Numbered from the stretch's first letter, positions 9,498 through 18,557 are shown. The stretch: DNA of 64,000 nucleotides from Flavobacterium agrisoli (GCF_016522065.1 NZ_JAEHFV010000001.1:744001-808000), one strand, 5' to 3'. The notes: generated by a model not told the origin, from the sequence alone. Numbers and translations are program-made.

Positions 9498-10025
9498 TTA
9501 TTTTTTAATTATTTTAAATGTTTCTACTACTTTATTATCTCTGTTAACCACAAGAATATAGACAGAAGGACTCAAATGATCTAAATGAATTTGGGTTTCT
9601 CCTTCGGCTATATTTTTTTGCTGCAGGAGCTTTCCTTGCAAATCAAAAACTTGGTAAAATTGATTGTTAGCATCCAATTCATATCCATCCATTTTCAAAG
9701 TCACATAGTCCGTTGTTGGATTTGGAAAAACAAACATTTGGGTAACTACTTTATCTATTTCCGGTTTAGTATTCAATAATGCAGATATTTCATGCTGAAT
9801 ACCCTGTGCGACATTGTAATTAGAATCTTCTCCTATATACGTATAAAAAACTTGTCCAATAGAATACGCAATAGAGCCTGTGCTACCAGACGCATTACTA
9901 CCAGATGAAATTATCGTTTCCATTTGATCCGAATTAGTAGAAGCAGTTTGAAAATGTCCTTTAAAAGGAAGCAGTATAATTAAGAGTATGAGTAGGTTGT
10001 AAAATCGGAGATTTAGTTTTTTCAC
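9498..10025 (-). CDS. Small secreted protein with type IX secretion C-terminal sorting domain
   Basis: This is a 175-residue protein. An N-terminal hydrophobic signal sequence (FYNLLILLIILLPF) is followed by a region with ASGSTGSIAYSIGQVFYT and VAQGIQHE, a motif pair seen in many short Bacteroidota exported proteins. The last 80 residues form a type A sorting domain: FVFPNPTTDYVTLKM, YQVFDLQGKLL, and the end VYILVVNRDNKVVETFKIIKK-like pattern. Such proteins are exported by Sec and then moved to the surface by type IX secretion. It is first in the operon. Partner and substrate are unknown. Confidence 0.85.
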   Translation of the reverse strand: MKKLNLRFYNLLILLIILLPFKGHFQTASTNSDQMETIISSGSNASGSTGSIAYSIGQVFYTYIGEDSNYNVAQGIQHEISALLNTKPEIDKVVTQMFVFPNPTTDYVTLKMDGYELDANNQFYQVFDLQGKLLQQKNIAEGETQIHLDHLSPSVYILVVNRDNKVVETFKIIKK

Positions 10026-10635
10026 TGTTTTATATGTATTAGATTTGGGTTTCGCAAAAATATTTATTTCAATAAAACAATCGATAAAATTAACAATTTA
10101 ATCGATAAACTACATAAAACCAATATTTTAACATAACTTAACCTACTGTTTTAGTAAAAATTTATAAAATAAAATAAGAGAAAATAGGTTAAAAAAATAA
10201 TCTTAAACTTTGATGCAAAATTTAATTAGGGTCAAATCTTTTTAAAATTCTCAAAACTTGCAAAAACTTTTAAAAAAAACTTCTTAAAGGGCTTTAAAAC
10301 CATTTCAAAAAAGCTCATGATGAGTTACTTACTTTCCTAATCACGGATAAAAAACAACTAAATTTGGAAACCAAAAAACACTAAAATCTTAATTTTATAC
10401 TATAATTAAAGCTTCAAAACTCCTACACACAGCGTATAGTTTTTAACAAAATTGATAATCCGATTTTAAATAAGGAATTATCAATGAAAGTATTGTTCAA
10501 GAATATTTTATTTAACATTAAAAATCTTATTTTATTTTGAATCAATCATAAAACCAAAATCAAACCTTTACCAGAAGCACACAGTCAATCTTATTATATC
10601 AAATCGATTTTGTTTGAAAATATTAAACTGCTAAA
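10026..10635. other. 610-base gap between the divergent secreted-protein operon and the NRPS cluster
   Basis: No gene is supported. It is very AT-rich and should contain two divergent promoters. On the minus strand TATTTTTG (10055-10062) lies 30 bases before the first secreted-protein gene. For the plus-strand NRPS cluster no clean TAnnTTTG element was found, only near matches such as the TTATTTTATTTTGAATC stretch near 10540. The rest shows no repeats or hairpins I can support. Confidence 0.5.
10055..10062 (-). promoter_or_regulatory. Bacteroidota -7 element for the secreted-protein operon
   Basis: TATTTTTG on the minus strand matches TAnnTTTG and lies 30 bases upstream of the ATG at 10025. 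A TTG at 10080-10078 gives a 15-base spacer, shorter than the usual 17-23, so the upstream half of the promoter is uncertain. Confidence 0.5.
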
Positions 10636-11793
10636 ATGAAAAAAACAAACCACAATAGTTTAAATCCTAAAATGCATTGGACTGAATTAAATAAGCAATG
10701 CACATCACTATATGAACTATTTGTGCATCAAGCTAAAACTACTGCTAATACTGTAGCGATTGTATGCGAAGATCAAAAATTAAGCTTGGAACAATTAGTT
10801 GCAAAAAGTCATCAAATGAGCCATTATTTTTTAGCTGAGGGTTTATCTAAAGGCGATTTAGTAACAATTAATCTTGAAGATAGTCCGGAAATAATTGCGC
10901 TAATTTTAGCAATTTTTGAATGTGGTGCAGTTTATGTAAAAAAGGATTCGGAATCGTTATTCCAAAATATTGAAGACAATACAGCTGAATCCGATTTTAG
11001 GTTTTTAATTACTTCAAAAACAGGACAAAATATTAAAAATAAATCTTCAAAAATTTTATTTATCGAAGACATTTTAGCATCACTAAATGGCTATTCTACC
11101 CAATCAATTGCTATTAAACCAAAACCTAAATCAATTGCTTCTGTAATGTACATACCTACCGCTACCGAAAAACTAAAGAGGGTAAAAATAACACATGAAA
11201 ATTTGATTGATTTTCTTAAAAATAAACCGATTGAATTTGAAATTAAGCAAAAGAAGTTAATTGAATTAAAAACAAATTTGTGTCATCAAATAACCGAATT
11301 ATTCCTCCCCTTACTGAAAGGTGAAACTATTGTTATAAACGGAAACAGTAATTTTTATAACGAAAATTTAAATCGAAAAACGCTTAAAACAATCGAAAAT
11401 ATTCAATTGAATTTAGAAGAACTTGCGATCCAAATTCAAATTTTAAATCAGAAAATAGAGCATTTATATCATAAAAAAATTGGGGCAAAAAAACAGCAGG
11501 ATTCTTTAAATAAAATTAAAGCGAATCATTTTGATACAATTGAATTAAAAAATGGCACTCAACACAAAACGAACGGGACAAATGGCTTTCATAAAATACA
11601 ACAACCATTGTTTCTTTTTAACCAAAACGGGCATGCTACAGCGGCAACAACCAGCAAAAAAAAATACATCATTATGGCCAATCAGCCACCAGTAAATGGA
11701 AGTCGGCTAGGTCGTGACAAAAATGGAAATCCAGCCTGGTTCATTGCCGACCCCAACCGCCAAGGAAACTATATCGTTATTAAATCATTATAA
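10636..11793 (+). CDS. Truncated, degenerate NRPS adenylation-domain protein with a conserved-looking C-terminal tail
   Basis: It is 385 residues. Residues 24 to about 235 align by eye with the N-terminal half of the adenylation domain of the next gene (shared LITSKT, CGAVY versus CGAAY, ITHENLIDFL versus ISNKNLVNLL). The ATP-binding loop expected at 172-182 reads YIPTATEKLKR in place of YTSGSTGxPKG, so every glycine is lost. The domain stops after the A4 region; A5, A7, A8 and A10 are absent. A Lys/Asn/Gln-rich, partly coiled-coil linker (about 235-340) follows, then a distinct end containing GSRLGRDKNGNPAWFIADP. It cannot be an active adenylation enzyme. A structural, docking or partner role for the NRPS is inferred. 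It lies 61 bases before the NRPS gene. Confidence 0.65.
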   Translation: MKKTNHNSLNPKMHWTELNKQCTSLYELFVHQAKTTANTVAIVCEDQKLSLEQLVAKSHQMSHYFLAEGLSKGDLVTINLEDSPEIIALILAIFECGAVYVKKDSESLFQNIEDNTAESDFRFLITSKTGQNIKNKSSKILFIEDILASLNGYSTQSIAIKPKPKSIASVMYIPTATEKLKRVKITHENLIDFLKNKPIEFEIKQKKLIELKTNLCHQITELFLPLLKGETIVINGNSNFYNENLNRKTLKTIENIQLNLEELAIQIQILNQKIEHLYHKKIGAKKQQDSLNKIKANHFDTIELKNGTQHKTNGTNGFHKIQQPLFLFNQNGHATAATTSKKKYIIMANQPPVNGSRLGRDKNGNPAWFIADPNRQGNYIVIKSL

Positions 11794-11854
11794 GAAAAAC
11801 AATTAATCATAAAAGGTTAATTCTTAAAATACAATCATCCAAAATTGAACAAAA

Positions 11855-14800
11855 ATGGAAAACATTACAAAAAAACTAACCGAATCCAAAGCCCAATTTA
11901 ATCCATTTTCTCCTGAAATTGAACGAGTTATAAACACAACATCTTCACAACAAGAAATTTGGTCTGATTGTATCATAGGAGGCTCTGAAGCCAATAAATC
12001 CTATAATTTATCCGTTTCTTTAAAATTTACAGGAAATTTTATTCAAGAAGAATATGAAAAAGCACTACAATCTTTAATATTGCGTCATGAAAGTTTACGA
12101 GCTACTTTTAGTCCCGATGGGCATTTTATGTGTGTTTATAATGACATTGACATAAAAATTATTTTTCATGATCTCACAGATCAAACGGGTAACTTAAAAA
12201 ATGAAATTAATACAATAGTTAAAACAGAGGTAAATGAATTATTCGACTTAGTAAATGGTCCATTATTTAAAGTACAAATTATAAAAATAGATGATTTTGA
12301 ACATTTGGTAACCCTAACATTTCATCATATCATCACCGACGGATTAAGTATCGATTTAATTTTGGAAGAACTGAGTTTATTGTATTCTAATTATGTACAG
12401 CATAATGAAATCCATTTAGAATCGCCTAAAGGATTTAGCGAATATGCAGAAAAAATCAACAGCTTTTCTGATAGTGCAGAATTTAAAACTACTGAAAAAT
12501 ATTGGACAAATATTTATAAAGAATCAGTTCCAACGCTTGAATTACCTCTTGATTTTCCGCGACCAGCTTTCCGAACTTATACTAGTAAACGATTGGATTT
12601 TAGTTTAGATTATGACCTCATGACCCAATTAAAAAAAATGGGCAAATCTGCGGGTTGCAGTTTAACTACGACTTTATTGGTTACTTATGAAATCTTTTTA
12701 AGTAAAATTACCAGTCAAAAGGATTTGGTTGTAGGGCTTGCTACGTCTGGAAACCGTTATTTAAATATGCCCAATTTAGTAGGCGATTGTGTAAACTTAC
12801 TTCCATTACGCAGCAAAATTGATATGAGTTCTACTTTTGCAAATCATTTAAAACAAAGAAATTCCGAAATTCAAAAAGATTACGAAAACCGCTTAATCAG
12901 TTTTGGTCAAATTCTAAAAAATTTAGAAATCCCCAGAGATCCCTCTCGAATTCCGTTAATTCCTGTTGCGATGACTATTGATATAAACCAAGACAGTAAT
13001 AGCAAAATAACTTTTGATGGATTATCACATGAACTAAAAACCAATCCAAGAGATTTTAGTCCGTTTGAAATTCAGCTTACCATTTGCAAACGAAACAACA
13101 ATGCTGTTTTTGAATGGTATTATAACACCAGCTTATTCAAACCAAATACAATCATAAATATGATGGACGAATTTAAAAATATTATGTCTCAAATAGTGGT
13201 GGATTCAGATATACCGTTAAATAATTTATTAGATTCAGAAAAAAATTATTTAGCGCAATATGAGCAATTAAATAATACTAAAACTTCTTATCCAAATGTT
13301 TCATTGTCCGCCTTGCTTAGTGAACAAGCAGAACTAACACCCGATAATATTGCTATCGAATATAAATCTGAAAAAATATCCTATCGAGAATTACATAAAA
13401 AAGTAAACCAATTTGCCCATTATCTCGAAGCACAAGGTGTAAAACCAGGCGATTATATTGCGGTTTCTTCTCCTAGAAATCCTGAATTGGTGTATGCAAT
13501 TATGGCAGTAATTCAATGTGGAGCAGCTTATCTCCCACTCGATCATGAATATCCAAGCCAGCGGGTTGAATTTATGCTCGAAGATGCTCAGGCAAAATTT
13601 TTAATTACTAGTAAAACTATTTCATCATCACTTCCTAAATGTGCCAATACGCTTTTGTTTGAAGATGTTTTCGATGCTTTAGATCAATATCCTTCTACTA
13701 AATTAAAAACCTATGTAGATCCCGAAAACGTAATCTATTTATTGTATACCTCGGGTTCGACAGGAAGGCCAAAAGGAGCTAAAATTTCCAATAAAAATTT
13801 GGTTAATTTACTGTCTCACATGGCTATAACACCTGGTATAAATGAAAAAGACAGAGTGCCTTTCATTTCTACCATTTCGTTTGATATTGCAAGTTTTGAA
13901 TTGTTTTTCCCTTTATTTAAAGGAGGTGTTTTAGTAATTCCAAATCATGAAATTGCAAGTGATGGACGCTTTTTAAATGAGGTGCTCGAAAAAGAACGAA
14001 TTTCACTTATTGTAGGTACTCCAACTACATACCAAATGTTAATGGACACGGGATGGACAGAAAAATTACCTTTAAAATTATTGTGCTGCGGTGAACCTTT
14101 ACCTAGTAAATTAGCTAAAGAATTAATTTACAGAAGCAATGAACTTTGGAATTTATACGGTCCTACCGAAGTGACCATTTTTTCTTCATTCAAACACATT
14201 AAAACAGAAGAAACTCTAATTACAGTTGGCCCACCTATTGCCAATATGCAATATTATATTCTAGATGAAAACGGAAATCTTTTACCCGAAAATGAAGTGG
14301 GTGAAATTGCCATTGCCGGTGATGGTGTTGGAAAAGGGTATTTAGGAAGACCCGATCTTACGGAAGCCAAATACGTACCAAATAAATTTTCAAATGACAA
14401 AGATGCTATCATGTATCTTTCGGGTGATATGGGAAAATTGTTGCCTACCAACGAAGTGGCTTGTGTAGGGCGAAAAGATCACCAAGTAAAAGTTAGGGGG
14501 CACCGAATTGAAATTGGAGAAATTGAAAATACATTAATGGCTATTGAAAATGTAAAATCGGCTGTAGTACTAGCAAAAGATGATATTCTTGTTGCCTTTG
14601 TTGTAGCCAATGAAGGATCATTAGTCGAAGATGCCAACCATATTCGGGCTTGGCGAGATGAATTGGCTGCCAAATTACCGCAGTTCATGATTCCGCATGT
14701 TTTTCACATTTTAGACAAAATGCCTAAAACCCTGAATGACAAAATAGACAGAAAATCGCTATTCGACTACAAATCAGAAATAACAAATAAAACCGAATAC

Positions 14801-15865
14801 GTTGCCCCTCGCACCAAAGACGAAGAGTTAGTAGCTGGCATTTGGGAAGAAAGTTTGAATATAAAAAACATTGATATTTTTGGAAATTTCTTTGAAATGG
14901 GAGGTCACTCACTCAAAGCATTGAAAATCATGACCGAAATTGAAAAAATTACAGGCAAACGTATTCCTTTATCTTCTTTATTCAAATATTCTACAGTAGA
15001 AAAATTCGCAAAATTTATCAAAACTGACGACGATTCGTATTCGGATTGTTTGGTGCCCTTAAAAACTTCTGGGCATAAAACACCTCTTTTTATTATTCAT
15101 GGAGCGGGTTTAAATGTAATGAATTTTGTGAGTTTGGCTAATAAGTTTGATGAAGACCAACCTATATATGGTATTCAGGGAATAAAATCAAATGGTTTTA
15201 ACGAATGGTATGAATCCATTGAAGAAATGGCAGCTCATTATATTGACGCTATCACAAAGGTGAATCCCTCTGGCCCTTATGCAATTGCTGGTTTTTCTTT
15301 TGGTGGCGTGGTCGCTTTTGAAATGACTCGCCAATTAAAACAACAAGGTAAAGAAGTTAGCTTAACTGCATTATTAGACTCTTGCATAGATTCCTCTTAT
15401 TATTACAGTACCCTCAAACAAAAAAAAGCAATCCGATATTTGGATATAACCCATCGAAGGTTTGATTATTTAATAGAAATGTTTTCAAGCTTGAAAGGAT
15501 TTAAAAAACGATTTAATGGAAAAAAAGATTATGTATTAAAAACAAAATTAGGATTAGGAGACAAAATAACCGAGCAAGAAGCCTTAGCTCTAGAACAATT
15601 TACCGAAGCCAATAGTATGGTTAATAAAATAGTAGACCGTTATCAGCTAAAACCTCAAAAATTTAAAGTCGATTTATTTCGATCAAAAGATGATGATGAT
15701 TACAAAAAAGACCCTATTTATTTGGGGTGGAAAAAAGCAGCGCAAGATGGTGTTACCATTCATGACATTACTGGTAAACATTTAGATATTGTTTCTCCAC
15801 CAAATGATATCAAATTAGCAAGGTTATTACAAAACATTTTAGATGAAAAACATGCAAGCGCCTAA
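11855..15865 (+). CDS. Single-module nonribosomal peptide synthetase (C-A-PCP-TE)
   Basis: It has 1336 residues. The condensation domain (about 20-460) carries an intact HHIITDG at 157-163. The adenylation domain (about 485-960) has YTSGSTGRPKG at 631-641, NLYGPTE at 766-772, YLSGDMGK, the VRGHRIEIGEIE core and KIDRK. The carrier domain has GGHSLKA with the phosphopantetheine Ser near 1019. A type I thioesterase has GFSFGG (Ser near 1148) and a C-terminal GKH His near 1309. By family knowledge it activates one amino acid, joins it to a donor and releases the product. With only one module and an N-terminal condensation domain, the donor must come from elsewhere, for example an acyl chain or a separate carrier. 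The substrate is not known. Confidence 0.93.
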   Translation: MENITKKLTESKAQFNPFSPEIERVINTTSSQQEIWSDCIIGGSEANKSYNLSVSLKFTGNFIQEEYEKALQSLILRHESLRATFSPDGHFMCVYNDIDIKIIFHDLTDQTGNLKNEINTIVKTEVNELFDLVNGPLFKVQIIKIDDFEHLVTLTFHHIITDGLSIDLILEELSLLYSNYVQHNEIHLESPKGFSEYAEKINSFSDSAEFKTTEKYWTNIYKESVPTLELPLDFPRPAFRTYTSKRLDFSLDYDLMTQLKKMGKSAGCSLTTTLLVTYEIFLSKITSQKDLVVGLATSGNRYLNMPNLVGDCVNLLPLRSKIDMSSTFANHLKQRNSEIQKDYENRLISFGQILKNLEIPRDPSRIPLIPVAMTIDINQDSNSKITFDGLSHELKTNPRDFSPFEIQLTICKRNNNAVFEWYYNTSLFKPNTIINMMDEFKNIMSQIVVDSDIPLNNLLDSEKNYLAQYEQLNNTKTSYPNVSLSALLSEQAELTPDNIAIEYKSEKISYRELHKKVNQFAHYLEAQGVKPGDYIAVSSPRNPELVYAIMAVIQCGAAYLPLDHEYPSQRVEFMLEDAQAKFLITSKTISSSLPKCANTLLFEDVFDALDQYPSTKLKTYVDPENVIYLLYTSGSTGRPKGAKISNKNLVNLLSHMAITPGINEKDRVPFISTISFDIASFELFFPLFKGGVLVIPNHEIASDGRFLNEVLEKERISLIVGTPTTYQMLMDTGWTEKLPLKLLCCGEPLPSKLAKELIYRSNELWNLYGPTEVTIFSSFKHIKTEETLITVGPPIANMQYYILDENGNLLPENEVGEIAIAGDGVGKGYLGRPDLTEAKYVPNKFSNDKDAIMYLSGDMGKLLPTNEVACVGRKDHQVKVRGHRIEIGEIENTLMAIENVKSAVVLAKDDILVAFVVANEGSLVEDANHIRAWRDELAAKLPQFMIPHVFHILDKMPKTLNDKIDRKSLFDYKSEITNKTEYVAPRTKDEELVAGIWEESLNIKNIDIFGNFFEMGGHSLKALKIMTEIEKITGKRIPLSSLFKYSTVEKFAKFIKTDDDSYSDCLVPLKTSGHKTPLFIIHGAGLNVMNFVSLANKFDEDQPIYGIQGIKSNGFNEWYESIEEMAAHYIDAITKVNPSGPYAIAGFSFGGVVAFEMTRQLKQQGKEVSLTALLDSCIDSSYYYSTLKQKKAIRYLDITHRRFDYLIEMFSSLKGFKKRFNGKKDYVLKTKLGLGDKITEQEALALEQFTEANSMVNKIVDRYQLKPQKFKVDLFRSKDDDDYKKDPIYLGWKKAAQDGVTIHDITGKHLDIVSPPNDIKLARLLQNILDEKHASA

Positions 15866-16616
15866 TCTTTTTGTTTCTTTTAGCGATGTAAAAAATAAGC
15901 CATTAAACTTTGAAATGGACTTTGAGTTACAGCAGAATGACATCACGATTTATAGTGTGCATTTGCCTGATTTTTTAGAATTAAAAAACGAACTGTATCA
16001 AATGCTTAATTCGAATGAACAAAATAAGGCAAATTCCTTTCATGACGAAACAGACCAAAATCAGTTTATTATTTATAGAGCGTTAATGAAAATGCTTTTA
16101 GCTGCTTATACCAAATTGGCAGCTAAATCAATTTCTTTTGATTATACCATCACCAAAAAACCTTTTTTGGCATCTCACCCCGAAATTCATTTTAACCTTT
16201 CTCACGCTCATAATTTTGCTGCTTTTGCCATTTCAAAAAAACCAATTGGAATTGATATAGAATTTATGGCCGATGATTTTAATTTCTCTTGTCTTTTTCC
16301 TAATATATTTCATGACCATGAAATTTTTAACATTGAAAGTTCCTTAAACCAAAAGAAAACTTTTTACACGTATTGGACAAGAAAAGAAGCTTTTGTAAAA
16401 GCCTTAGGAAAAGGAATTGACGATGATTTTAAAAATATTCCCTGTGTAGAAGGTCCCCATACCATCAACACCACTATGATAAAAAACCATAAAAATTGGC
16501 AGGTAAATAGTTTTGAATTAACAAATGCTTATTTAGGAGCTATAGCCTTTGAAGAAGTGACTTCAACCCCCATAAAAATAGCACATTATAGCATTCCTAA
16601 TACCCTAAATTTTTAA
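15843..16616 (+). CDS. 4'-phosphopantetheinyl transferase (Sfp/AcpT superfamily)
   Basis: It transfers the phosphopantetheine arm of CoA to a carrier-domain serine, turning apo-NRPS into the active form. The 257-residue protein has the Mg-binding motif GIDIEFM and the family core YWTRKEAFVKALGKGI (WxxKEAxxKxxGxG), with the short HFNLSHAH block before them. The gene starts inside the last codons of the NRPS gene (23-base overlap; an alternative ATG lies nine bases later), so the two are probably translationally coupled and the NRPS is the likely substrate. It ends 85 bases before a large palindromic terminator. Confidence 0.92.
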   Translation: MKNMQAPNLFVSFSDVKNKPLNFEMDFELQQNDITIYSVHLPDFLELKNELYQMLNSNEQNKANSFHDETDQNQFIIYRALMKMLLAAYTKLAAKSISFDYTITKKPFLASHPEIHFNLSHAHNFAAFAISKKPIGIDIEFMADDFNFSCLFPNIFHDHEIFNIESSLNQKKTFYTYWTRKEAFVKALGKGIDDDFKNIPCVEGPHTINTTMIKNHKNWQVNSFELTNAYLGAIAFEEVTSTPIKIAHYSIPNTLNF

Positions 16617-16701
16617 TTGAGCAAAATACTTTTCTTAAAGTACTATAATAAATTTAAGGATTTTAAACCTGAACTTGTGAGCAATAAATTTGTAAAACAC
16701 A

Positions 16702-16749
16702 ATAAAACATAAGCCTCAAATTCAGCTGAATTTGAGGCTTATGTTTTAT
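16702..16749. terminator. Perfect 48-bp palindrome acting as bidirectional terminator
   Basis: There are two 24-base arms with no mismatch and no spacer, centred at 16725/16726 on CAGCTG, between the convergent PPTase (plus) and ettA (minus) genes. The T-rich ends of both arms give a T-containing tail in each direction, so it can stop transcription from both sides. Confidence 0.85.
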
Positions 16750-16764
16750 ATTAGAAATATATTA

Positions 16765-18456
16765 TTATCTAATTAGTTTTCTGTATTTCAAACGTTTTGG
16801 AGTTAGATCACCGCCTAAACGTTTCTTTTTATTTTCTTCGTATTCAGTGAAACTTCCTTCGAAGAAATATACTTCTGAATCCCCTTCGAAAGCTAGAATG
16901 TGCGTACAAATTCTGTCTAAGAACCATCTGTCGTGCGAAATTACCACAGCACAACCTGCAAAATTTTCCAAACCTTCTTCTAAGGCACGAAGCGTATTTA
17001 CGTCCAAGTCGTTCGTAGGCTCATCCAGTAACAATACGTTTCCTTCTTCTTTCAAAGTCATCGCCAAGTGCAAACGGTTACGCTCTCCACCAGACAACAT
17101 TGAAACTTTCTTGTTTTGTTCACCTCCACCGAAGTTGAAACGTGACAAATAAGCTCTTGAATTCACTTGTTTTCCGCCCATCATAATCAATTCCTGACCA
17201 TCGGCGAAGTTTTCCCAGATTGATTTATTTGGATCAATATTAGAATGCGACTGATCTACATAAGCGATTTTTACAGTTTCACCAACTGAAAATTCTCCGC
17301 TATCTGTAGCTTGTTCACCCATAATCATTTTGAAAATAGTCGATTTACCAGCACCATTTGGTCCGATAATTCCAACGATTCCCGCTTGTGGTAAAGTGAA
17401 GTTTAAGTTGTCATATAGTAATTTGTCTCCAAAAGCTTTGGCAACATTTTTGGCTTCGATAACATTAGTTCCTAAACGAGGACCATTTGGAATGTAAATC
17501 TCTAATTTTTCATCCAGTTGTTTTTGGTCTTCATTCAACAATTTATCATAGTTCTGCAAACGCGCTTTTTGTTTGGTTTGACGACCTTTTGCACCTTGAC
17601 GAACCCAGTCTAACTCGCGCTCCAATGTTTTTCTACGTTTTGAAGCTACTTTTTCTTCTTGCTCTAAACGTTTTGATTTTTGGTCTAACCAAGAAGAATA
17701 ATTTCCTTTCCAAGGAATACCTTCTCCTCTATCCAACTCTAAAATCCAACCTGCAACGTTATCCAAAAAGTAACGGTCGTGCGTTACAGCAATTACAGTT
17801 CCTGCATATTGCGCTAAGTGTTGCTCTAACCAAAGCACCGACTCGGCATCCAAGTGGTTGGTAGGCTCATCCAAAAGCAATACGTCTGGTTGTTGCAATA
17901 ACAAACGACACAAAGCTACACGACGACGCTCTCCACCCGAAAGGTTTTTGATTGGTGTATCACCATCTGGAGTACGTAAAGCATCCATTGCGATTTCTAA
18001 TTTGGTATCGATTTCCCAAGCACCTAAAGCATCGATTTTATCCTGCAATGCCGCTTGACGATCCATTAACTTGTCCATTTTATCTGGATCTGAATAGTTT
18101 TCTTCCAAACCAAATAAATCATTTATTTGGTTGTATTCATCTAAAACGGCCATAGTTTCAGCAGCACCTTCGCGAACAATTTCGATTACGGTTTTCGATT
18201 CGTCCAAAATTGGTTCTTGCTCTAAGTAACCTACTTTGTATCCTGGCTGAAAAACCACATCTCCTTGATAATTTTTATCGATTCCTGCTATAATTTTCAA
18301 CAAAGAAGATTTACCTGAACCATTAAGTCCTAAAATACCGATTTTAGCTCCGTAAAAGAAACTCAAATAAATATTCTTAAGTACTGGTTTATCGGCTCCT
18401 TGATAGGTTTTACTCAATTTTTGCATTGAGAAAATGACCTTTTTATCGTCTGACAT
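16765..18456 (-). CDS. ettA: Energy-dependent translational throttle protein EttA (ABC-F)
   Basis: This is a cytosolic ABC-F ATPase that binds the ribosomal E site and gates the first translation cycles according to ATP/ADP. It has two ABC cassettes in 563 residues. The first contains GLNGSGKSS, LSGGERRR and DEPTNHLD; the second GPNGAGKST, LSGGERNR and DEPTNDLD. Between them lies the charged linker (RLEQEEKVASKRRKTLE). The length and the conserved YQGADKPVLKNI start fit EttA rather than other ABC-F branches. A minus-strand TATCTTTG -7 element is at 18487-18494. It is transcribed alone toward the shared palindromic terminator. Confidence 0.95.
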   Translation of the reverse strand: MSDDKKVIFSMQKLSKTYQGADKPVLKNIYLSFFYGAKIGILGLNGSGKSSLLKIIAGIDKNYQGDVVFQPGYKVGYLEQEPILDESKTVIEIVREGAAETMAVLDEYNQINDLFGLEENYSDPDKMDKLMDRQAALQDKIDALGAWEIDTKLEIAMDALRTPDGDTPIKNLSGGERRRVALCRLLLQQPDVLLLDEPTNHLDAESVLWLEQHLAQYAGTVIAVTHDRYFLDNVAGWILELDRGEGIPWKGNYSSWLDQKSKRLEQEEKVASKRRKTLERELDWVRQGAKGRQTKQKARLQNYDKLLNEDQKQLDEKLEIYIPNGPRLGTNVIEAKNVAKAFGDKLLYDNLNFTLPQAGIVGIIGPNGAGKSTIFKMIMGEQATDSGEFSVGETVKIAYVDQSHSNIDPNKSIWENFADGQELIMMGGKQVNSRAYLSRFNFGGGEQNKKVSMLSGGERNRLHLAMTLKEEGNVLLLDEPTNDLDVNTLRALEEGLENFAGCAVVISHDRWFLDRICTHILAFEGDSEVYFFEGSFTEYEENKKKRLGGDLTPKRLKYRKLIR

Positions 18457-18557
18457 ATAATACGTATTTTATAATTTTAAAGTACACAAAGATACTATTA
18501 AAATAGAAATAATAAAGAAGCGAACTGCAACATTCCTTAAGCAGCTTTCAGACCAAA

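Noticed and set aside
6592..10025. A prophage tail region
   Set aside because: The spike- and fibre-like proteins have signal peptides, and there are no capsid, portal, terminase, tail or lysis genes around them.
10636..15865. The two NRPS genes being one gene broken by a frameshift
   Set aside because: There is a 61-base gap, and the second gene begins with a complete condensation domain, whereas the first holds part of an adenylation domain; joining them would not give a normal domain order.
16847..18155. Several plus-strand frames inside ettA
   Set aside because: They are antisense shadows of a highly conserved ABC-F gene with intact Walker and signature motifs.
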